DNA from: Qipengyuania sp. JC766
Lineage (GTDB): Bacteria; Pseudomonadota; Alphaproteobacteria; Sphingomonadales; Sphingomonadaceae
Direction: 5' to 3'
DNA: 64,000 nt
NCBI RefSeq assembly: GCF_040717445.1
Contig: NZ_JBFEFL010000001.1
Location: forward strand, 806,001-870,000
Positions 46,020-55,438 of the stretch are shown piece after piece. Made by a program: the position numbers and the translations under genes. Positions within the stretch are counted from its first letter, which is position 1; every line of letters starts with the position of its first letter. The notes beneath the pieces are model-generated. The model had not been told where the DNA came from, searched no databases, and was given only the letters and a program-made list of their open reading frames with translations.

Positions 46020-46775
46020 ATGCTGAACGACCAACAAAAGACAATCTGCGAAGATGCGGGAATCGACTTTTCGGACCTGAAGGCGGTCCTGTTCAACGCG
46101 ACTCTCAAGCACCCCTCGCAGCCTTCGCACACCGATACCCTGCTCGATGTCGTCGCCGAAATTTTCGAGATGCAGGGCGTCGGCGTGAAGCGGCACCGAT
46201 TGACCGAATACGAGATCGCGCCGGGGGTCTATCCCGACATGACCGAGCATGGGTGGGACAAGGACGACTGGCCCAGATTGTCGCCCGACGTGTTCGATGC
46301 GGATATCCTGGTGCTCGGCACACCGATCTGGCTGGGGGAAAAGAGCTCCGTCGCCACCACGCTGATCGAAAAGCTTTACGCCCATTCGGGCGAGACCAAC
46401 GACAAGGGCCAGTACGCCTTTTACGGCAAGGTCGGCGGGTGCGTGGTCACGGGCAACGAGGACGGGATCAAGCATGTCGGCATGGGCGTGCTCTACTCCC
46501 TCCAGCATGTCGGGTTCACCATCCCGCCGCAGGCCGATTGCGGCTGGGTCGGCGAGGCGGGCCCGGGACCTTCCTATGGCGACGACTGCGACGACGGCAG
46601 CCGCGCCGGATTCGACAACCAGTTCACCCAGCGCAACACGACCTTCATGGCGTTCAACCTGCTCCACGCCGCGCGGATGCTGAAGGATGCAGGAGGGTAT
46701 CCCGCGGTCGGCAATGTGAGGTCGGACTGGGACGACGGGTGCAAGCCGGGATGGCCCAATCCCGAGCATCGCTGA
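46020..46775 (+). CDS. Flavodoxin-family/NADPH-dependent FMN reductase-like protein
   Basis: 251 residues of flavodoxin-like fold. The FMN phosphate loop is degenerate (NATLKHPSQPSHTDTLL), while DADILVLGTPIWLGEKSSV and GGCVVTGNEDGIKHVGMGVLYSLQHVGF are typical of the reductase group. It is probably a flavoenzyme reductase; the substrate is unknown. Its 3' end is 6 bp from the convergent thioesterase. Confidence 0.85.
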   Translation: MLNDQQKTICEDAGIDFSDLKAVLFNATLKHPSQPSHTDTLLDVVAEIFEMQGVGVKRHRLTEYEIAPGVYPDMTEHGWDKDDWPRLSPDVFDADILVLGTPIWLGEKSSVATTLIEKLYAHSGETNDKGQYAFYGKVGGCVVTGNEDGIKHVGMGVLYSLQHVGFTIPPQADCGWVGEAGPGPSYGDDCDDGSRAGFDNQFTQRNTTFMAFNLLHAARMLKDAGGYPAVGNVRSDWDDGCKPGWPNPEHR

Positions 46776-46781
46776 TACGGC

Positions 46782-47252
46782 TCAACCGCGCGGCGATACC
46801 TTGCGGATGATGCCGGTAAAGCTCAGCACCGGTTTGCCGTTCGCCGTGACAATACCGCGCGCGTAGATCGTCTTCCCACCTGCTCTGGTGACTTCGCCGC
46901 GCGCTTCGATCAGGTCCCCTGTCCGTGCCGCGTCCAGGAAATCGCTGGTCATGCTCATGGTCACGCCATGCGAGCCGGCCAAGGCTTCGCGCGCGATGGT
47001 GAAGATCGCGCTGTCGGCGAAGGTCATCAGGCAGCCGCCATGCATGAAGCCGGCACCGTTCATATGGCGCGGTTCCGCGCGGAACGCGACGACCGGCCGC
47101 CTGTCATCGTCGATGCGTTCGTAGAAGGGTCCGGCGCGCTGTTCGAACGCGTCGGACTGCCACATCTGCCATCCGGCGAACTCGCCGCTGTCCACATCGA
47201 CGAGACCGCCGCCCGGCCCGACTTGTTCGCCGACGGCTTCGTTCTCGCTCAC
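46782..47252 (-). CDS. PaaI/HotDog-family thioesterase
   Basis: 156 residues. The HotDog core RHMNGAGFMHGGCLMTFADSAIFTIAR and the GEVTRAGGKTIYARGIVTANGKPVLSFTG strands are those of PaaI-type acyl-CoA thioesterases. The start is GTG at 47252, overlapping the pgk stop (GTGA); no ATG gives a sensible length. This places it as the last gene of tkt-gap-pgk. Confidence 0.85.
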   Translation of the reverse strand: MSENEAVGEQVGPGGGLVDVDSGEFAGWQMWQSDAFEQRAGPFYERIDDDRRPVVAFRAEPRHMNGAGFMHGGCLMTFADSAIFTIAREALAGSHGVTMSMTSDFLDAARTGDLIEARGEVTRAGGKTIYARGIVTANGKPVLSFTGIIRKVSPRG

Positions 47253-48448
47253 GATCGCAACGCCGCCACACCCGGCAGTTCGCGACCTTCCATCCATTCT
47301 AGGAAAGCGCCGCCGGCCGTTGAAACGAAAGTGAAATCGTCCTTCACACCGGCGTGGGCGAGCGCGGCCACGGTGTCGCCGCCACCGGCCACGGATGTCA
47401 GCGACCCGTCCTGCGTCAGGGCCGCCGCGGTCCGCGCGAGGGCGACGGTCGCCTCGTCGAAGGGCGAGGTTTCGAAGGCCCCGAGCGGACCGTTCCACAC
47501 GAGGGTGCGGCACGTCTTGAGGACGTCGGCCAGCGCTTCCACCGCTTGCGGTCCGATGTCGAGGATCATCTCGTCTTCGGCGACCTCGTGGACGTTGCAG
47601 ACCCGCCGGGAAGGCGGATCGGGTGCGAATTCCTTGGCGACGACCACGTCGTAGGGGAGATGGACCGTGCAGCCGGCATGGTCGGCCTTGTCCATGATGG
47701 CGTTCGCCGTGTCGGTCAGGTCGTGCTCGCACAGGCTCTTGCCCACGTCGACGCCGCGCGCCGCGAGGAAGGTATTGGCCATCCCGCCGCCGATGATGAG
47801 ATGCCGTACCTGGCCGACGAGGTGCTGCAGCACATCGAGCTTGGTGGATACCTTGGCCCCGCCGACGACTGCCGCGACCGGGGGTTCCGGATTGCCCAGC
47901 GCCGCGTCCAGCGCCTTCAGTTCCGCTTCCATCGCTCGACCGGCATAGGCCGGCAGGCGATGGGCCAGGCCTTCGGTACTGGCATGGGCGCGGTGCGAGA
48001 CGGAGAACGCATCGTTCACGTAGAAGTCGCCGTGCGCGGCGATGGCGTCCGCGAATGCGGGATCGTTCGCTTCCTCGCCCGGCCAGAAACGGACATTGTC
48101 GAGCAACCCGATGTCCCCGTTACGCAGGATTCCGATCGCCTGTTCGACCACCGGCCCGGACACTTCGGGCACGAACATGATCTCGGAGCCGAAGACCTCC
48201 TCGACATCGCCCTGCACGAAGCTGGTGCTCATCGTCGAGTGACGCTGGCCATTCGGCCGACCGAAATGGGCGACGAGGAGGACCTTGGCGCCCTTCTCGC
48301 ACAATTCCATGACGGTCGGCTTCGCGGCCTCGGCCCGTGTCACGTCTGTCGCCGAGCCGTCCTGCATGGGCAGGTTGAGGTCGACCCTGACGAGAGCGAC
48401 CTTGCCCGCGACGTCGCCCAGATCGTCCAGTGTCTTGAAGGAGGTCAT
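47249..48448 (-). CDS. pgk: Phosphoglycerate kinase
   Basis: 399 residues. Conserved blocks are VALVRVDLNLPMQDG, AHFGRPNG, the ATP-binding AVVGGAKVSTKL and WNGPLGAFE, and VAGGGDTVAALA. It transfers phosphate between 1,3-bisphosphoglycerate and ADP in glycolysis or gluconeogenesis. It lies 11 bp after gap and is coupled to the thioesterase gene. Confidence 0.96.
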   Translation of the reverse strand: MTSFKTLDDLGDVAGKVALVRVDLNLPMQDGSATDVTRAEAAKPTVMELCEKGAKVLLVAHFGRPNGQRHSTMSTSFVQGDVEEVFGSEIMFVPEVSGPVVEQAIGILRNGDIGLLDNVRFWPGEEANDPAFADAIAAHGDFYVNDAFSVSHRAHASTEGLAHRLPAYAGRAMEAELKALDAALGNPEPPVAAVVGGAKVSTKLDVLQHLVGQVRHLIIGGGMANTFLAARGVDVGKSLCEHDLTDTANAIMDKADHAGCTVHLPYDVVVAKEFAPDPPSRRVCNVHEVAEDEMILDIGPQAVEALADVLKTCRTLVWNGPLGAFETSPFDEATVALARTAAALTQDGSLTSVAGGGDTVAALAHAGVKDDFTFVSTAGGAFLEWMEGRELPGVAALRS

Positions 48449-48459
48449 CGCGCTGTTCC

Positions 48460-49467
48460 TCAGATGAGGCCGGCCATCACCCCGGCGGTGTCGATCATAC
48501 GATTGGAGAAGCCCCATTCGTTGTCGTACCAGCTGACCACGCGGGCGAGCTTGCCTTCCATGACGCTGGTTTCCAGGCTGTCGATCGTGGAGCTGGCCGG
48601 CTGGTGGTTGAAATCGCTGCTGACGAGCGGCTGGTCGGTGTAGTCGAGCACGCCTTTCAGCGCACCCTCGCTGGCGGATTTCAGCGCCCCGTTCAGCTCC
48701 TCGACGCTGGTGTCGCGCTGCGGCGTGAAGACCAGATCGACCAGGCTGACATTGGCCGTCGGCACACGGACCGAGCTGCCGTCCAGCTTCCCGTTGAGAT
48801 CCGGCAGGACGAGCCCGACAGCCCGGGCGGCGCCCGTGGTGGTCGGGATCATGTTCTGCGCACCGCCCCGCGCCCGGCGCATGTCGGAATGCATCTGGTC
48901 GAGCATACGCTGGTCGTTGGTATAGCTGTGGATCGTGGTCATGAAGCCACGCTCGATCCCCACGGTCTCGTGCAGGACCTTGGCCATCGGCGCGAGGCAG
49001 TTGGTGGTGCAGCTCGCGTTGGAAACGATGACATCATCTTTCGTCAGCGTCTCGTGATTGACGCCGTAAACGATCGTCGCCGAGACGTTCTTCGCCGGCG
49101 CGGAGATCAGGACGCGCTTCGCGCCAGCCTTCAGATGCGGTTCGGCGGCCTCGTGGCTCTGGAAGAAGCCGGTGCATTCGAGGACGATGTCGATGCCCTG
49201 CTCGCCATGCGGAAGGTTGCCCGGATCGCGTTCGCTCGTGACCTGGATGGTCTTGCCGTTGACGGTAATGGTGTTCTCGCCGGTTTCTACCGTGCCGGGG
49301 AATCGGCCATGCGTACTGTCGTACTGGAACAGCAGGGCATTCGACTTGGTGTCGGCGAGGTCGTTGATGCTGACCAGTTCGAGATCGTGGTCATCACGCT
49401 CCAGAATTGCGCGCGCGACGAGGCGCCCGATACGTCCGAATCCGTTGATTGCAACCTTCGTCGCCAT
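48460..49467 (-). CDS. gap: Glyceraldehyde-3-phosphate dehydrogenase, type I
   Basis: 335 residues. The NAD-binding [14 protein letters not shown] and the active-site [12 protein letters not shown] (catalytic Cys153) are intact. Asp in SINDLAD suggests NAD preference. It sits 15 bp after tkt and 11 bp before pgk, so tkt-gap-pgk form one operon. Confidence 0.97.
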   Translation of the reverse strand: MATKVAINGFGRIGRLVARAILERDDHDLELVSINDLADTKSNALLFQYDSTHGRFPGTVETGENTITVNGKTIQVTSERDPGNLPHGEQGIDIVLECTGFFQSHEAAEPHLKAGAKRVLISAPAKNVSATIVYGVNHETLTKDDVIVSNASCTTNCLAPMAKVLHETVGIERGFMTTIHSYTNDQRMLDQMHSDMRRARGGAQNMIPTTTGAARAVGLVLPDLNGKLDGSSVRVPTANVSLVDLVFTPQRDTSVEELNGALKSASEGALKGVLDYTDQPLVSSDFNHQPASSTIDSLETSVMEGKLARVVSWYDNEWGFSNRMIDTAGVMAGLI

Positions 49468-49482
49468 GTGAAGAACCTCCGA

Positions 49483-51471
49483 TTACGATTTGATCTTGTT
49501 CATGATTTTGGGGACGATCGCGTCCACCGTGAAGCCGAATTTCTCGAATAGGTCGGGTGCCGGTGCAGACGCGCCGAAGCGATCCAAGCCGATGGTGAGA
49601 CCGTTCGCCATCGTGTAGCGCTCCCAGCCCAGCGTCGCGCCCGCCTCGATCGAAACGCGCAGGATTTCGTCCGGCCCGACATTCGGCAGCAGGTCCGCCT
49701 TGTAAGCCTCGTCCTGCTGCTCGAAGAGCTCCATCGACGGCATCGAGATCACGTCTGCGCCTACGCCCTTCGCCTCGAGGTCCTTCGCGACATCGAGCGC
49801 CAGCGAAACCTCCGAGCCTGTCGCGATCAGGATAACCTTGCGCGCGCCCTCAGCCGACTTGAGGCGATAGGCGCCCTTCGCGGACAACATGTCCCCATCG
49901 TGGCGCAGTTGCGGCAGGTTCTGACGCGTAAGGCAAAGCACCGAAGGCGTATCGGCATCGCGGAGCGCCAGCTGCCAGCATTCCGCCGTTTCGACGATGT
50001 CCGCCGGACGGAACACGTTGAGGTTCGGAATCAATCGCAGGCTCATGACCTGTTCGATCGGCTGGTGGGTCGGGCCATCCTCGCCAAGGCCGATGCTGTC
50101 ATGGGTCATGACATAGATGACACGGGTCTGCTGCAAGGCCGACAGGCGGATGGCATTGCGGCAATAATCGCTGAAAATCAGGAACGTACCGCCGTATGGT
50201 ATCACGCCGCCGTGCAAGGCCATGCCGTTCATGGCCGCCGCCATGCCGAATTCGCGAATGCCCCAGTAAAGGTAGCGTCCCGAATAATCGTGGGCCGTGA
50301 AAGGTCCGATATCGCCGGCCTTGGTGTTGTTGGATCCGGTCAGGTCCGCGCTTCCGCCGATGGTCTCGGGAACCACCGGGTTTATGACGCCGAGCGCCAG
50401 TTCGGACGCCTTGCGCGTCGCGACCTTCTGGTCGCCCGAAAGCCAGTTCGCAAATTCGGTCTCGGCGGCCGCCATGTCGGGCAGGTCGCCGGCCATGCGA
50501 CGGCGGAATTCGTCCGCGCGATCATGTCCCGAGAGGCGCTCTTCGTAGTCCCGTCGGGCTGATTTTCCGGCCTCGCCGGTCGCGCGCCAGGCGTTCAGGA
50601 TGTCCTGCGGGATGTCGAAGGGCTCATGGTTCCAGCCCAGCGCCTGGCGGGCTGCCGCGATCTCGTCGTCGCCCAGCGGTGCGCCGTGGGTGGCGGACGT
50701 GCCCTGCTTGTTCGGAGCACCCTTCCCGATGACGGTGCGGCATACCACCAGGGACGGTTTCCCGGTCTCGTCCCGCGCTTCCTGCAGGGCCCGGTCGATA
50801 TCGGCGAAATCGTGCCCGTCGCATTCTGTCACGTGCCATCCGGTGGCGCGATAGCGTGCCGGAATGTCCTCGCTCGTCGAAAGGTCGGTCGATCCGTCGA
50901 TCGTGATCGCGTTGCTGTCGAACAGGACGTTGAGGCGCCCCAGCCTGTGATGCCCGGCAAGGCCGATCGCTTCGTGGTTCACGCCTTCCATCAGGCAGCC
51001 ATCGCCCGCGATCACCCAGGTCCGATGATCCACCAGATCGTCACCGTAGACCGCGTTCAGATGCCGTTCCGCCATCGCCATGCCGACGGCCATCGCCAGC
51101 CCTTGGCCGAGCGGCCCCGTCGTGCATTCGACGCCGTCCAGCAGGAAATTCTCGGGATGGCCGGCACACGGGCTGCCAAGCTGGCGGAAATTGCGGATAT
51201 CGTCCATCGTCGGACGCTCGTAGCCTGACAGGTGCAGGAGCGCGTAGATCAGCATCGAGCCGTGGCCCGCGCTCAGGACGAAGCGGTCACGGTCGGCCCA
51301 GTCCGGTGCCGAGGGATCGAACTTCAGATATTTGGACCAGAGCACCGTGGCGACGTCGGCCATGCCCATCGGCATGCCGGGATGGCCCGAATTCGCAGCC
51401 TGGACCGCGTCCATACTCAGGGCCCGGATCGCATTGGCCATGGGCTGAAGGCGCGCGGTGTCGAGTGTCAT
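49483..51471 (-). CDS. tkt: Transketolase
   Basis: 662 residues. The TPP motif is GDGCLMEGVNHEAIGLAGH and a pyrimidine-domain block is YVMTHDSIGLGEDGPTHQPIEQ. It moves two-carbon units in the pentose phosphate pathway. ATG at 51471 gives the usual start (MTLDTARLQPMANAIRALSMDAVQAANSGHPG); a frame 27 codons longer begins with a polar leader. Shared operon with gap and pgk. Confidence 0.96.
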   Translation of the reverse strand: MTLDTARLQPMANAIRALSMDAVQAANSGHPGMPMGMADVATVLWSKYLKFDPSAPDWADRDRFVLSAGHGSMLIYALLHLSGYERPTMDDIRNFRQLGSPCAGHPENFLLDGVECTTGPLGQGLAMAVGMAMAERHLNAVYGDDLVDHRTWVIAGDGCLMEGVNHEAIGLAGHHRLGRLNVLFDSNAITIDGSTDLSTSEDIPARYRATGWHVTECDGHDFADIDRALQEARDETGKPSLVVCRTVIGKGAPNKQGTSATHGAPLGDDEIAAARQALGWNHEPFDIPQDILNAWRATGEAGKSARRDYEERLSGHDRADEFRRRMAGDLPDMAAAETEFANWLSGDQKVATRKASELALGVINPVVPETIGGSADLTGSNNTKAGDIGPFTAHDYSGRYLYWGIREFGMAAAMNGMALHGGVIPYGGTFLIFSDYCRNAIRLSALQQTRVIYVMTHDSIGLGEDGPTHQPIEQVMSLRLIPNLNVFRPADIVETAECWQLALRDADTPSVLCLTRQNLPQLRHDGDMLSAKGAYRLKSAEGARKVILIATGSEVSLALDVAKDLEAKGVGADVISMPSMELFEQQDEAYKADLLPNVGPDEILRVSIEAGATLGWERYTMANGLTIGLDRFGASAPAPDLFEKFGFTVDAIVPKIMNKIKS

Positions 51472-51665
51472 CTGGCGTGGTGCTCCTGCGGATCGCGCCG
51501 CTTCGCGCGGCGCACGATTCGTGCCGGCGCGAGCCTTCGCGGACGGGCGCACTCAGGTCAACCTACCCTGCCGCGCGGGCCCTGCTTCCATCCGTATGAG
51601 AGGGTTTATCAACAGGCATCGCCAACCCTTTGCGCAGGCGTAAAACTTGCGATAAATGATGCCGG

Positions 51666-51875
51666 ATGGAAACGGGGCAGGACGAACACAGGGTCGAACT
51701 GGCGGTCCGCCGGATCGAGGAAGCGCTCGCCCGGATTTCCGCCGCAGCCGAGAAGACGCCTGCGGCAGTGCCCGCATCCATATCGGCGTTTGTCGAAAAG
51801 CATGAGAGCCTGCGCGAGACCGTGGCCACGAACCTGCGTGCCCTCGACGAACTGATCGCGGAGCTCGAACCGTGA
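51666..51875 (+). CDS. Small coiled-coil protein preceding zapA
   Basis: 69 residues, entirely helical with heptad periodicity (VELAVRRIEEALARISAAAE, then SLRETVATNLRALDELIAELE). Its TGA overlaps the zapA GTG start, so the two are coupled. Size, coiled coil and position suggest a ZapB-like partner, but this is inference. Confidence 0.72.
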   Translation: METGQDEHRVELAVRRIEEALARISAAAEKTPAAVPASISAFVEKHESLRETVATNLRALDELIAELEP

Positions 51876-52360
51876 GCGAGGTGCGCCTCAATATCGGCGG
51901 TCGGCCCTACACGATCGCATGCGGACCGGGCGAGGAAGAACACGTCGCGGGCCTTGGGGCCCTCCTGCAAGAGAAGTTGGACCAGTTGGGCGGTGCGCTG
52001 TCCGTCCAGGAATCGCAGAACCTGCTGTTCGCGGCCCTCTATGTTGCTGACGAGTTGGTAGAGTCGCGCACGAAGCTGGAAGCGGCCGAAAAGGCGCGCG
52101 AAAAAGCCGCGGCCGGCGAGGAAGAAGCCCGTTCGGAAGCGCAGGAAGCGAATACCAGGCTGGTCGATCTTCAGAAGCGGCTCGAGGAAGCCGAATCGGA
52201 GGCCGCAAAACTGGCGGGAGAAGCCCAAGAACTGCGGGCAAACCCCGCTCCGGCGATCTCCGCCGACCACCACGATGAGCTGGGCCTGGCGCTGGAGCGT
52301 TTTGCAGGTTTGCTCGAAGATTGCGCCGACAAGCTTGAGGGCAAGGCGCAGACTTCCTAG
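51872..52360 (+). CDS. zapA: Cell division protein ZapA
   Basis: 162 residues. The N-terminal ~95 form the ZapA fold (VRLNIGGRPYTIACGPGEEEHVAGLGALLQEKL, LLFAALYVADEL). It is followed by a long charged coiled coil (AEKAREKAAAGEEEARSEAQEANTRL) and is longer than E. coli ZapA (109 aa), as in other alphaproteobacteria. ZapA bundles FtsZ. The GTG start is coupled to the small gene before it; 6S RNA follows. Confidence 0.9.
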   Translation: MSEVRLNIGGRPYTIACGPGEEEHVAGLGALLQEKLDQLGGALSVQESQNLLFAALYVADELVESRTKLEAAEKAREKAAAGEEEARSEAQEANTRLVDLQKRLEEAESEAAKLAGEAQELRANPAPAISADHHDELGLALERFAGLLEDCADKLEGKAQTS

Positions 52361-52364
52361 ATTG

Positions 52365-52525
52365 GCATTGGCGGGACTGCCCGGCACGAGCCGTTTGTGA
52401 ACATCCCTGAGGCTATAAGCAATCCAAGGGAGCTGTCCCTGTCCTGGAACACGGGTTCGTCCCGGGAACCGGGATATACGGCGCCCACCTGACGTTTAGG
52501 CGTCAGAGGATTTCCCGGAAAACGA
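52365..52525 (+). ncRNA. ssrS: 6S RNA (approximate ends)
   Basis: The 203-bp gap between zapA and formyltetrahydrofolate cyclo-ligase is the conserved 6S RNA position in proteobacteria. The gap has no ORF. It can form local helices such as TCCCGG-GAA-CCGGGA and CCTGACG-TTTAGG-CGTCAGAGG, and GCCGT/ACGGC arms that could close a larger bulge. 6S RNA binds RNA polymerase holoenzyme and tunes transcription. Synteny is the main support; exact ends and the full fold were not computed. Confidence 0.6.
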
Positions 52526-52563
52526 CCCATGGTGGTTCCGCCACTTCCTGATGCGAGAGGCAC

Positions 52564-53136
52564 GTGAAAGACAAGACCGAGCTTCGTGATATGCTGCGCG
52601 CCCGGCGCCGCGAGCATGTGGCCGCCCTGCCCGAAAGCACGCGCGCCCTTATCCTCCACCGCCCGCCCGCCCCGCTGCTCGACCTGATACCGGCAGGGGC
52701 AGTCATCGGGACGTACCACGCCACCGCCAACGAAGCGCCGGCCGGTGGCTACACCCGGTTCTTCAGCGAAGCGGGTCATACCGTTGCACTCCCGTATTTC
52801 GAGACGGCAGACGCGGTCATGGACTTCCGCATTCATTCCGATCCTTTCGGGGAAACCGATCTGGAAGCAGCCCCGTTCGGAGCGCTGCAACCCGGGCCGC
52901 AAGCCGAAGCCGTTGTTCCCGATGTGCTGATCGCACCGCTGATCGGTTTCACGGCAGCCGGGGAGCGGCTCGGACAGGGCGGCGGACATTACGACCGCTG
53001 GCTGGCCGATCATCCCGGGACCCGCGCGATAGGCCTCGCCTGGGATTGCCAGCTGGTCGACGAACTGCCCACGGAGGCGCACGATATGCCCATGACCGCG
53101 ATCGTCACCCCTACCCGCCTCTACGGGCCGTTCTGA
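52564..53136 (+). CDS. 5-formyltetrahydrofolate cyclo-ligase
   Basis: 190 residues. The family signature APLIGFTAAGERLGQGGGHYDRWL and the N-terminal RDMLRARRREH are present. It converts 5-formyl-THF to methenyl-THF. The start is GTG at 52564; no closer ATG exists. The stop overlaps the next gene's ATG (TGATG). Confidence 0.92.
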   Translation: MKDKTELRDMLRARRREHVAALPESTRALILHRPPAPLLDLIPAGAVIGTYHATANEAPAGGYTRFFSEAGHTVALPYFETADAVMDFRIHSDPFGETDLEAAPFGALQPGPQAEAVVPDVLIAPLIGFTAAGERLGQGGGHYDRWLADHPGTRAIGLAWDCQLVDELPTEAHDMPMTAIVTPTRLYGPF

Positions 53137-53366
53137 TGCGCACGGAGCCCACATGGCGCATTCCGGTCGGCATCGGCGGGTTGCTGGTCGGTCTGATCGT
53201 CTACGGCGTCCTGATCGCCCGGTACGTCCCTGAACTGATCGGGGGATGGCACGTGGCGCTGCAGACCGTGGTCTATCTCGTGCTGGGTCTTGCGTGGCTG
53301 CTGCCGCTCGGCAGGTTCCTCGCGTGGATGGAAACCGGGAACTGGAGCGAGCGCTCGCGGGACTGA
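53136..53366 (+). CDS. DUF2842-type small membrane protein
   Basis: 76 residues with two membrane helices (IGGLLVGLIVYGVLIARY and LQTVVYLVLGLAWLLPLG) ending in FLAWMETG. The layout matches the alphaproteobacterial DUF2842 group, function unknown. Its ATG shares one base with the cyclo-ligase stop. Confidence 0.8.
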   Translation: MRTEPTWRIPVGIGGLLVGLIVYGVLIARYVPELIGGWHVALQTVVYLVLGLAWLLPLGRFLAWMETGNWSERSRD

Positions 53367-53404
53367 ACGTCCGCGGCTCCAACCTTCCAGCGATGTGCCA
53401 AAAA

Positions 53405-53481
<77 letters not shown>

Positions 53482-53666
53482 ACAGCGCTATGTTTGCGCG
53501 GGAGCGGTGCCGTTAGGCGAGGCTCGCAAACGTGTCAACGGCCTGGGGCCGGGAAAAGTGCATGTGGGATGGTAAGGTCGCAATTAACCATATCTTGGTG
53601 TGTTTGCGTCACTCGCGGTGCCGGCCGTCCAGCAAGGACGGTCGATCGTATCGGGGGCATCGTTTC

Positions 53667-54110
53667 ATGCGCAAGACGCTTGTTCTGGGCTGCGTCGCCA
53701 GCCTTTTCGCGACAGGGGTTGCCGCGCAATCGGCAATCGAGATCCAGCGGGCGGTCTACCTGCAAAAGAAGACCCAGCAGGCAGGTAGGATCGTGCATTC
53801 GCTCGAACCGGCCGAACGCCTAAGGCGCGGCGACAGCGTGGTGCTGATGCTCGAATGGAGCGCGCCCGGTCGCAGCAGGAGCTTTGCCGTAAGCAGCCGT
53901 GTTCCGCGAGATCTCGCCTTCCAGCGATCGAACGGCCGGCAGGCGGAAGTCTCGGTCGACAACGGACGCAACTGGGGCCGTCTCGGCGTGCTCCGCACGG
54001 GAGCGCGCAAGGCTGCGCCCGAAGACGTGACTCACGTCCGGTGGATGGTCAGCGACGCGGAAGCCGCCTTCGGAAGCGGCATGATGACCTACAGCGCGAT
54101 CGTGCGCTGA
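53667..54110 (+). CDS. Secreted protein, paralogue of the gene at 60271
   Basis: 147 residues with a signal peptide (LVLGCVASLFATGVAAQS). The mature part is beta-rich and shares blocks with the protein at 60271: AEVSVDNGRNWG against LEVSVDGGTVWG, EDVTHVRWMV against GDVTHVRWIL, and MTYSAIVR against VSYRATVK at the C-terminus. Those cover about half of each protein. ATG at 53667 gives the signal peptide. Function unknown. It stands alone beside tRNA-Asp. Confidence 0.75.
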   Translation: MRKTLVLGCVASLFATGVAAQSAIEIQRAVYLQKKTQQAGRIVHSLEPAERLRRGDSVVLMLEWSAPGRSRSFAVSSRVPRDLAFQRSNGRQAEVSVDNGRNWGRLGVLRTGARKAAPEDVTHVRWMVSDAEAAFGSGMMTYSAIVR

Positions 54111-54111
54111 T

Positions 54112-55434
54112 TTAGTCCGCCAGCAGCAGAACGGGCGACTCGATCAGTTTCTTGAGCGCCTGCACGAAGCTGGCCGCATCCCATCCGTCCACGACGCGGT
54201 GATCGCAGCTGATCGAGATATTCATCAGCTTGCGCTTCTCGAGCCGCTCTCCGCCCATCCCGTCGGGAACGAACATCGGCCGCTCGACGATCTTGTTGGG
54301 TCCGATGATGGCGACTTCGGGCCGGTTGATGACGGGCGTCGTCGCAATGCCGCCCAGCGGGCCGAGCGAGGTGACCGTCAGCGTACCGCCGCTCAGTTCC
54401 TCGCTCTTCGCGGTCCCGTTGCGAGCAGCGTCGGCCAGGCGCCAGATTTCGCTCGCCAGTTGCCAGACATTGCGGCTCTGCGCGTCGCGGATGACCGGCA
54501 CCATCAGGCCCGCATCGGTCTGCGCCGCCATGCCCATATGGACAGCCCCGTGGCGCGTCACCACGCCCGCCTCGTCGTCGTAGCGGGCGTTGATCATGGG
54601 GAATTCCGGCAGCGTTTTGCAGATCGCGGTGATCAACAGCGGCAGAATCGTGAGTTTCGGCTTGTCCCCGCGATTGGCGTTCAGTTGCGCGCGCATCGCT
54701 TCGAGTTCGGTGACATCGACTTCCTCCACGTAGGAAAAATGCGGGATGTTCCGCTTCGATGCAGCCATGTTCTCGGCAATGCGGCGGCGCATCCCGATGA
54801 CCTTGCGCTCTTCATCCTCGCGTCGCGGGGCGGCGCCGGTAAATCCGGAATTGTAAGACAGGAACTGGTCGAGATCGCCGTGTCGGACGCGATTGCCTTC
54901 TGCAGGCTTCACTTCCGACAGATCGAGGCCGAGTTCCTTCGCCCTTTTGCGCACTGCAGGTGAAGCGAGGACCTTGGCCACATCGGCCTTTTCCCGGGCC
55001 GGGGGCGTGGGCTGCGACGGAGCGGGTTCCGGATCGGCCGCCATGGCATCGTCCGCATCCGACGCATCCGGGTTCTCGACTTCGATCCGCTCTTCCACAT
55101 CTCCGGATTTCGGGGCGGGCGCCGGCGTTTCGGCGGGTGGATCGTCCTTGGCAGGAGCCGCGTTTTCCTCGGCAACGTCTTCGGGAACTTCCCCTTCGAC
55201 TTCGATCACGAGAAGCATCGCACCGACCGAAATGACGTCTCCCGGCTCGCCGGCAATTTCGAGGACCTTGCCGTCGACGGGACTCTCGATGTCGATCGTC
55301 GCCTTGTCGGTCATCACGTCGACCAGATGCTGGTCCTCGGCAACAGTGTCGCCGACCTTGATGTGCCAGTCGACGATTTCCGCCTCGGCCACGCCCTCGC
55401 CCACGTCGGGCATGTTGAAGGTGAATTTCGCCAT
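54112..55434 (-). CDS. bkdB: Dihydrolipoamide acyltransferase (E2) of a branched-chain 2-oxoacid dehydrogenase
   Basis: 440 residues. A lipoyl domain (lipoyl-lysine in VMTDKATIDIES, residue ~44), an acidic/Pro linker, a peripheral subunit-binding domain (SPAVRKRAKELGLDLSEVKP) and a catalytic core ending in ISCDHRVVDGWDAASF (HxxxDG) are present in the usual order. It is the acyl carrier core of the complex. The E1 beta gene is 4 bp upstream on the same strand. Confidence 0.92.
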   Translation of the reverse strand: MAKFTFNMPDVGEGVAEAEIVDWHIKVGDTVAEDQHLVDVMTDKATIDIESPVDGKVLEIAGEPGDVISVGAMLLVIEVEGEVPEDVAEENAAPAKDDPPAETPAPAPKSGDVEERIEVENPDASDADDAMAADPEPAPSQPTPPAREKADVAKVLASPAVRKRAKELGLDLSEVKPAEGNRVRHGDLDQFLSYNSGFTGAAPRREDEERKVIGMRRRIAENMAASKRNIPHFSYVEEVDVTELEAMRAQLNANRGDKPKLTILPLLITAICKTLPEFPMINARYDDEAGVVTRHGAVHMGMAAQTDAGLMVPVIRDAQSRNVWQLASEIWRLADAARNGTAKSEELSGGTLTVTSLGPLGGIATTPVINRPEVAIIGPNKIVERPMFVPDGMGGERLEKRKLMNISISCDHRVVDGWDAASFVQALKKLIESPVLLLAD

Positions 55435-55438
55435 CGGG

